From: Helicobacteraceae bacterium
GTDB lineage: Bacteria > Campylobacterota > Campylobacteria > Campylobacterales > SZUA-545
Length of the DNA stretch: 11,082 nucleotides
Assembly: GCA_003250175.1 (NCBI GenBank)
Contig: QKHD01000085.1
Span: 1-11,082, forward strand
Direction of reading: 5' to 3'
Shown: piece by piece, positions 6,664-11,082 of the stretch
Position numbering within the stretch: position 1 is the first letter of the stretch
Layout: each line of letters opens with the position of its first letter
The notes under the pieces: model-generated
The model's input: the letters and a program-made list of their open reading frames with translations, nothing else
What the model was told of the DNA's origin: nothing
Database searches by the model: none
Program-made: the position numbers and the translations under genes

Positions 6664-8319
6664 TTAATGTGGATTGAACTGTTTTAACAAGCGCGTGAAG
6701 AAAGGCTGTCCGGTGGCCGCGAAATCGACTTTGAGGTAGTGGCTTCCTTTCAAGGTTGTCTCGATACTGTCGTTGCCGATTTTCGGGTCGGCTTCCGGAT
6801 AGTCACTCCGGAAGTGCACGCCCCGGCTCTCTTTGCGTTTTTGTGCGGAGAGGATCAGCGCCTCGGCCACCAGCAGGGCGTTTTTAAACTCGATGATGGC
6901 GGAGAGTTCGACGTTCATGCTCAGCTCTTTGTTGACGCAGTGCAGCCCGATGCTTTTGTTATAAAGGTAGTGGACGTAATCGAGCGCCTTGATTAGTCCC
7001 TCTTTGTCGCGAACGATACCGACGTTTAAGAAGAGGGTGTCCCCCAGGCTTTTGCGCATGGCGTTGATGTTAAAGAGGTTCTCTCCGTCAAGGATAAAGC
7101 GGATCGCACGCATCTCGCGGTCGACGTACTGGTAATCCAGGGGCAAAAACTCCTGTTTCAGGGCGAAGGCCGCGGCATTTTTACCCGCCAGGCGGCCGAA
7201 AACCACCCCTTCAAGCAGAGAGTTGCCGCCCAAGCGGTTGGCGCCGTGGACCCGGTTGGCCGCATTTTCACCGCAGGCGTAAATCCCCTTGATGTCGGTG
7301 CTGGTGTCGGGGTAGGTGAGGATGCCCCCGCCCGTATAGTGTGCCCCAGGCTGAATCGGAACCAGCTCGGTGTGCACGTCAAGACCGGCGGCCATGAGGG
7401 CGTTTTTCTTAACGGAGGGCAGTTTTTTATCCACCAGCTCCGGATCGAGGTGGCGCAGGTCGAGGTAGACCTTGCCGTGGGCTTTGATCTCGGCGAGAAT
7501 GGCGCGGGAGAGAACATCGCGGGTGGCCAGCTCGTCGACAAAGCGTTCGCCCTGGGCGTTGAGCAGGTAGCCGCCTTCTCCCCGGGCCGCTTCGGTAATA
7601 AGTGAACCCGTCTTGGCCAGGGTCGTGGGGTGGAACTGGACAAACTCCATATCCCGCAGGCGCATTCCGGCCCGCAGCGCCGCCGCCAGAGTGTCTCCGG
7701 AGGCCTCCTGGGGGTTGGTGGTGTGGCCGCGGTAGATACCCGCGAATCCGCCGCCCGCCAAAATCAGGGCCTTGCAGGCAAAGGCGGTGACGCTGGAGTC
7801 ACTGCGTTTTAGCGCGGTGATTCCGGCAACGCGCCCCTTTTCGGTGACGATATTGAGAAACTGGGTGTTGGGGATGATCTCGATGTGCTCGCTGCGGCAC
7901 TGGGCCAGCAGGGTCTGGACGATGGCCGCCCCCGTTTTGTCGGCGATGTGGCAGGTGCGTTTGTGACCCGCCCCGCCAAAGGCGCGCTGGGCGATGTTGC
8001 CGTGCTCGTCCTTGTCGAAGGGAACCCCCATGTTGTCCAGCTCCATGATGCAGTCGGGGCCGTCGGTGCAGAGGCGGTGCAGGGCCTTTTTACCGTTGAT
8101 GCCTCCGCCCCCTTTGAGGGTGTCGGCGGCGTGGGCCTGGGGCGAGTCCTCTTCGGCGTTGCCCAGGGCGGCGTTGATCCCTCCGGAGGCGACGGCGGAG
8201 TTGGAGCGGAAGGGGTTGGATTTGGATAAAACGGCGACACTCACCCCGGCTTTTTTGGCTTCGAGCGCGGCGCGCAGTCCGGCGATGCCGGTTCCGATTA
8301 CGATAACGTCATAGAGCAT
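6664..8319 (-). CDS. soluble FAD-dependent oxidoreductase, FrdA/SdhA/NadB superfamily
   Basis: This 551-residue flavoprotein belongs to the fumarate reductase, succinate dehydrogenase and L-aspartate oxidase superfamily. The FAD-binding motif is GTGIAG (9-14). Dicarboxylate-handling residues appear conserved: H230 in QFHPTTL, the TEAARGEGG loop, R267 in RDVLSRA, H327 in GAHYTGGG and R362 in NRLGGNSL. The C-terminal helical part ends with ESRGVHFRSDYPE. Where SdhA and FrdA carry the histidine that binds FAD covalently (RSHT), this protein has RSNS (N40), so FAD should be non-covalent. Where E. coli NadB has the Glu that recognises the aspartate amino group (REGG), it has AFGG (F114), as SdhA does. 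No signal peptide or membrane anchor is seen, and no iron-sulfur subunit gene is nearby. A soluble fumarate reductase-like enzyme is thus favoured, with NadB as the alternative. It sits 2 bases after the AKR gene and is translationally coupled. Confidence 0.8.
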   Translation of the reverse strand: MLYDVIVIGTGIAGLRAALEAKKAGVSVAVLSKSNPFRSNSAVASGGINAALGNAEEDSPQAHAADTLKGGGGINGKKALHRLCTDGPDCIMELDNMGVPFDKDEHGNIAQRAFGGAGHKRTCHIADKTGAAIVQTLLAQCRSEHIEIIPNTQFLNIVTEKGRVAGITALKRSDSSVTAFACKALILAGGGFAGIYRGHTTNPQEASGDTLAAALRAGMRLRDMEFVQFHPTTLAKTGSLITEAARGEGGYLLNAQGERFVDELATRDVLSRAILAEIKAHGKVYLDLRHLDPELVDKKLPSVKKNALMAAGLDVHTELVPIQPGAHYTGGGILTYPDTSTDIKGIYACGENAANRVHGANRLGGNSLLEGVVFGRLAGKNAAAFALKQEFLPLDYQYVDREMRAIRFILDGENLFNINAMRKSLGDTLFLNVGIVRDKEGLIKALDYVHYLYNKSIGLHCVNKELSMNVELSAIIEFKNALLVAEALILSAQKRKESRGVHFRSDYPEADPKIGNDSIETTLKGSHYLKVDFAATGQPFFTRLLKQFNPH

Positions 8320-8321
8320 GG

Positions 8322-9431
8322 TTAAAATCCAAATATTTTTTGATAATTTTCCGCCTTCACTTTGGGGAAGTGGCCCAGGAGCATGTTCTCTTCCACATGG
8401 TCCGTAAAGATCGCCCCGAATACGGTGCTGACAACGCCCGCGGCCGAGCGGCTAAACTGCAGGGCGTTGTGAATGTCCGTCACCTCCGGAAGGCCCAGCA
8501 GGTCGGTGACCTCTTTGGAGAAGGGGCGCTTAAAGAGGTTCATCTGCAGCAGCGGGCTGCTGGCGATGGTGGCGATCCCGAAGCCCCGGGCGATCTGCAG
8601 GGTGGTGTAGTAACGGCCGTCGGGACCCTTTTGGTTGGTGTAGTCGTAGGCGGCGGTTTTGCCCAGGTTGTAGGGCAGCTGCAGGTACTTGAAGTGGTGG
8701 TTGTCGCCGCCGACCTTCTGGGCGATCTTGACCACGTCCAGCAGGCTCAGGTACTCCATGTTGCCCTCTTCGTACAAGAAGGTGTTCCAGCTGGCGATGC
8801 CGTAGGATTTGATCTTGCCTTCGGCCACCTTGCGCTCAAAGAGTTCAAAGGCCGCTTCGATACGTTCAAGCACCGTTTCGTAAGGCACATGCCCCAGCTG
8901 CATCTCCGGATTGTGCAAAAAGAAGATATCCAGGGTGTCGACGCCGAGGTTTTTTAAAGACTGCTCCAGGCTCCACTCCAGAAACTTCGGCGCGATGCAG
9001 TGCTGGTCGATGATGACCTCGTCTTTGGTGCAGAGCCCTTTTTTGATCATCTCTTCGTCGATCCAGGCGTAAGGGTCTTTTGGGAAGGGGAAGTCAAGGG
9101 GGATAAACCCGGCCTTGGAGGCAAGGATCAGCTCCTCGCGCCCGTATCCCTTTTCAAAAAGCTCCTTGAGGGCTTCGCCGATTTCCCGCTCGCTCATCTG
9201 GTAGCGGTAGTTGATGGCGGTGTCGATCATATTGGCTCCGTTTTCCACGGCGGCAACGATCACATCTTTGATGGAAAAGACGTAGTTCTCTTCCTTGTAA
9301 GGTTCCGGTCGGAAGGACCCGATCCCCACGGATGAGACAAAGAGCTCATTGACGGGGGTAAAGAAGTCCTTGGAAAACTTGGGGAACCGTTTGGCGTAGG
9401 CGAAGGTTCCCTCTTGGGTGGCAAAACTCAT
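8322..9431 (-). CDS. aldo/keto reductase family protein
   Basis: This 369-residue protein has an AKR-type TIM barrel and is probably an NAD(P)H-linked carbonyl reductase in the cytoplasm. The catalytic tetrad can be placed at D70 and Y75 (DTAINY), K106 (LILASKAGF) and H173 (IFFLHNPE). The barrel ends with the cofactor-side segment SSPLLQMNLF and the FSRSAAGVVSTVFG stretch near 325-345. It is longer than the usual 310-330 residues because of an insert at about 110-148, between the Lys strand and the next helix, carrying FPFPKDPYAWIDEE and two cysteines (134, 145). The start ATG overlaps the nifU stop in an ATGA arrangement (9428-9431) and has only a weak ribosome-binding site, so translation should be coupled to nifU. 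The flavoprotein gene follows after 2 bases. Family is secure; the substrate and role beside nifU and nifT are unknown. Confidence 0.88.
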   Translation of the reverse strand: MSFATQEGTFAYAKRFPKFSKDFFTPVNELFVSSVGIGSFRPEPYKEENYVFSIKDVIVAAVENGANMIDTAINYRYQMSEREIGEALKELFEKGYGREELILASKAGFIPLDFPFPKDPYAWIDEEMIKKGLCTKDEVIIDQHCIAPKFLEWSLEQSLKNLGVDTLDIFFLHNPEMQLGHVPYETVLERIEAAFELFERKVAEGKIKSYGIASWNTFLYEEGNMEYLSLLDVVKIAQKVGGDNHHFKYLQLPYNLGKTAAYDYTNQKGPDGRYYTTLQIARGFGIATIASSPLLQMNLFKRPFSKEVTDLLGLPEVTDIHNALQFSRSAAGVVSTVFGAIFTDHVEENMLLGHFPKVKAENYQKIFGF

Positions 9432-10405
9432 ACGATCATGACTCTCACATTGGCTTTTAGTTTGAATTTTAGCATGTCTTCGATTCCGGCCAGGGTGGTG
9501 GTGGAGTTCATGGAGCAGCTCATGCAGGCACCCTGGTATTTGATCATGACGTCAAAGAGGTCCTCTTTTTTCTGTACGTCGATCAGTTCCACGTCGCCGC
9601 CGTCGGCTTTGAGGGTCGGTCGGATGTACTCTTCGAGGATGCTTTCGATCGCTTTGATCTGCTGAACCAGACCCATCTTGTCAAACTCGCCGTCACCCTT
9701 GGCGGACTTGATTTTTTTGCTGATCTCTTCTTGTTTCATTTCGTTCAGCACCTCTTCGAGGAGGTCAACGAGATAGACATCTTTTTTCTCGTGGCCGCCG
9801 GGGCGGATACAGGATTTACAGAAAGCACCCGCTTTGGTGTAGTCGGTGATCTCTTCGACGGTGGTGAGTTTGTTGAGGCGGATCACCTCTTTGACGGTGT
9901 CAAGGCTGACACGGGCACATTCGCAGATGATAAATTCGGTCTCCAGAGACTCCATATCCACGTTTTTGTACTGGGACGCCGCTTTTTTGATGACGTCGTA
10001 GGCCATGACGGAGCAGTGCATTTTCTGGCCGGGAACGGCGGGGGTTTCGGGGTCGTCGCGCAGGGCTTTTTCCACGTCGATGTTGGTGATTTTCAGGGCG
10101 TCGTCGACGGTTTTTTCGAGGCAGAGTTCCGCCATCATGTCGGAACTGGCAATCGCCGTACCGCAGCCGAAGCTCTTGAACTTGGACTTTTTGATGGTGT
10201 CGCTGGCGGGGTCGATCATCCAGTACAGACGTACCGCGTCGCCGCAGCTCTCCGCGCCGAAGTCGGCGATGATGAGTTCGTATCCGGAAGCGTCCGCTTC
10301 TTCTTTGGTGATTTCACCGAGGTTTCTGGGGTTGTTCATGCGGTCTTGGACAATGGTGGAGTACTCCTCCCAAAGAGCGCCTCCGATCAGATCGTTTCGT
10401 GCCAT
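9428..10405 (-). CDS. nifU: NifU, three-domain Fe-S cluster scaffold
   Basis: This 325-residue protein assembles Fe-S clusters and hands them to target proteins, normally with sulfur from the cysteine desulfurase NifS. All three domains are complete. An IscU-like domain (about 1-145) has the ligands C54 (in SCGD), C81 (FGCG) and C131 (HCSV). A BFD-like [2Fe-2S] domain has C161, C163, C196 and C199. A C-terminal NifU/Nfu domain (about 245-325) has CMSC (294-297). From memory, the sequence is very close to the Helicobacter pylori type, including MHCSVMAYDVIKKAA, so in this phylum it could be the general as well as the nitrogenase scaffold. ATG at 10403-10405 is chosen because AAGGA stands 8 bases upstream; an in-frame TTG 24 bases earlier lies upstream of that site. 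It is the first gene of the operon. No nifS is adjacent here, although the H. pylori genes are neighbours. Confidence 0.95.
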   Translation of the reverse strand: MARNDLIGGALWEEYSTIVQDRMNNPRNLGEITKEEADASGYELIIADFGAESCGDAVRLYWMIDPASDTIKKSKFKSFGCGTAIASSDMMAELCLEKTVDDALKITNIDVEKALRDDPETPAVPGQKMHCSVMAYDVIKKAASQYKNVDMESLETEFIICECARVSLDTVKEVIRLNKLTTVEEITDYTKAGAFCKSCIRPGGHEKKDVYLVDLLEEVLNEMKQEEISKKIKSAKGDGEFDKMGLVQQIKAIESILEEYIRPTLKADGGDVELIDVQKKEDLFDVMIKYQGACMSCSMNSTTTLAGIEDMLKFKLKANVRVMIV

Positions 10406-10450
10406 GGTTATTATCCTTACTGTTGTCAAAATAGGTATATCAATGCGTTA

Positions 10451-10470
10451 TGGTGCAAGATAGTGCAAGA
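10451..10470 (-). repeat. tandem 10-bp repeat upstream of nifU
   Basis: Read on the minus strand, TCTTGCACTA is followed directly by TCTTGCACCA, two copies differing at one base with a 10-base period, about one helical turn. They lie 46-65 bases before the nifU ATG, where an activator or repressor site or the -35 region would be expected. The spacing of the two TTGC elements does not fit a sigma54 promoter. A clear -10 box is not seen downstream; TATACC or TATTTT on the minus strand at about 10430-10442 are weak candidates. Confidence 0.45.
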
Positions 10471-10488
10471 AGCGTTCTTAATGGGGGC

Positions 10489-10504
10489 ATGACAAAAATG
10501 TCAT
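10489..10504. promoter_or_regulatory. 16-bp palindrome upstream of the nifU operon
   Basis: ATGACA (10489-10494) and TGTCAT (10499-10504) form a perfect 6-bp inverted repeat around AAAA. On the minus strand no T tract follows it, so it is a poor terminator for the WYL gene that ends at 10521. The layout of two 5- to 6-base arms with a 4-base centre is that of an operator for a CRP/FNR-type dimer. It lies 84-99 bases before the nifU ATG. Which protein binds is not known. Confidence 0.4.
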
Positions 10505-10520
10505 CTCCTTGAAGATGCGT

Positions 10521-11082
10521 CTATGAAAGGCTTTGATCCAGGTAGGCGCGAAGCTCCCGGGCAAGGGCGGCTTCGATCTCCGGAGCGTCGATGATCCGGA
10601 TGTGGGGAATGAGCATCTTGATATCGGGCAAAATCTCCTCCGGACGCTTGATCTTAGTAGTGATCCGGAGCCGACCGTTTACAAAGCCCGTAAACTCCTG
10701 AAAGGGAAAGTAGGTGATGCTCCGGAAACTCTCCGCCAGCTCCTCGCTGATCTCCAGAGTGACGGTGCGGTAAACCCCTTGGGTGAAGTGGTAGATGCTC
10801 TTGGCACTGCCGATGTCGGCGATGATCTCCGCAGATTTAACAAAGCGCTCCCGCAGGAGCGGTGTGGTCTGACGGATGCGGTCCAGACGAAAGGTCTTGA
10901 CGGGGCTGCGCTTGGTTTCGTTTTGGTCGATGGCCAAGAGATAGTCCCAGTAGCGGTCGATCAAAATGGCGTGGGGTTGGAGGGTGTAGTGGCCAAAAGT
11001 GCCGTCGGCCTTCTGATACGCCAGCTTGACCGCCACCGACGCCTCGATGGCGGCGGCCAGCGCCGCGTGGGTCTTTAACACC
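10521..11082 (-). CDS. WYL-domain transcriptional regulator, N-terminus cut off by the window
   Basis: The C-terminal 187 or so residues of a WYL-domain regulator are visible. The full family length is near 300-330, with an N-terminal HTH that would lie beyond the right edge. The WYL core is recognisable as AVKLAYQKADG, then LQPHAILIDRYWDYLLAID and VKTFRLDRIR, with Trp, Tyr and Leu in WDYLL in place of the strict WYL triplet. The C-terminal extension (VTLEISEELAESF to the PHIRIIDAPE segment) is the WCX-type part seen in this family. WYL proteins bind a small ligand or nucleic acid and control transcription, often as activators or repressors of neighbouring genes or of defence and DNA-damage systems. 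The first codon visible, GTG at 11079-11081, is probably internal. The nifU operon begins 115 bases downstream on the same strand, so a regulatory link is possible but not shown. Confidence 0.85.
   Translation of the reverse strand, partial: VLKTHAALAAAIEASVAVKLAYQKADGTFGHYTLQPHAILIDRYWDYLLAIDQNETKRSPVKTFRLDRIRQTTPLLRERFVKSAEIIADIGSAKSIYHFTQGVYRTVTLEISEELAESFRSITYFPFQEFTGFVNGRLRITTKIKRPEEILPDIKMLIPHIRIIDAPEIEAALARELRAYLDQSLS

Noticed and set aside
6664..8319. Direct assignment of the flavoprotein as NadB
   Set aside because: The NadB-typical Glu in REGG is replaced by Phe, and nadA or nadC are not in the operon, so the specific name was withheld.
10440..10470. A sigma54 promoter for nifU (TTGCAC and TTGCA elements)
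   Set aside because: The -24 GG is not present and the spacing between the two elements is one base short of the fixed distance, so the match does not hold.
1..11082. CRISPR arrays, tRNA or rRNA genes, insertion sequences
   Set aside because: No regularly spaced repeats, cloverleaf or rRNA sequence, transposase or terminal inverted repeats were seen on either strand.

Overview
The window looks like chromosomal DNA from a bacterium of the Campylobacterota (former Epsilonproteobacteria), probably a GC-rich, free-living member. The evidence is the three-domain NifU, which closely resembles the Helicobacter/Campylobacter type as I remember it, short AAGGA ribosome-binding sites, and densely packed operons. 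By eye the GC content is well above that of host-associated Campylobacter, which would suit a Nitratifractor-like sulfur or hydrogen oxidiser. The genus is inference only. All seven genes from 2573 to 10405, plus the partial gene at the right edge, are on the minus strand. The first three genes are on the plus strand. No RNA genes, insertion sequences or CRISPR arrays were seen, and no stretch above 300 bases lacks a gene.

Left block (plus strand, 1-2544): the 3' part of an ABC-F ATPase gene is followed by a compact two-gene encapsulin operon. Its sigma70-type promoter overlaps the ABC-F stop codon. The operon encodes an encapsulated ferritin (EncFtn) cargo and a family 1 encapsulin shell, so it should build a protein nanocompartment that oxidises and stores iron. 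A perfect 12-bp hairpin ends the operon and probably also terminates the convergent genes.

Middle block (minus strand, 6329 down to 2573): an MFS transporter, then an exported alpha/beta hydrolase and a dCache-like diguanylate cyclase. The last two are only 4 nt apart and form a unit. The cyclase has an intact GGEEF active site and an RxxD inhibitory site.

Right block (minus strand, 10405 down to 6431): a tightly coupled operon of nifU, an aldo/keto reductase, a soluble FrdA/NadB-type flavoprotein and nifT, closed by a terminator. NifU is a scaffold for Fe-S clusters, and NifT is a small protein found in nitrogen-fixation loci. The unit is therefore probably part of, or an outlier of, a nif region, with two redox enzymes of unknown role between the recognisable genes. 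Its upstream region carries a tandem 10-bp repeat and a 16-bp palindrome that look like operator sites. At the right edge is the C-terminal part of a WYL-domain transcriptional regulator.

The most interesting points are the ferritin-loaded encapsulin with an atypical cargo tail, the nifU-AKR-flavoprotein-nifT operon, and a marked excess of the palindrome TCCGGA (26 copies counted by eye). The iron-storage compartment and the Fe-S operon could be linked through iron supply, but nothing in the sequence directly ties them together.
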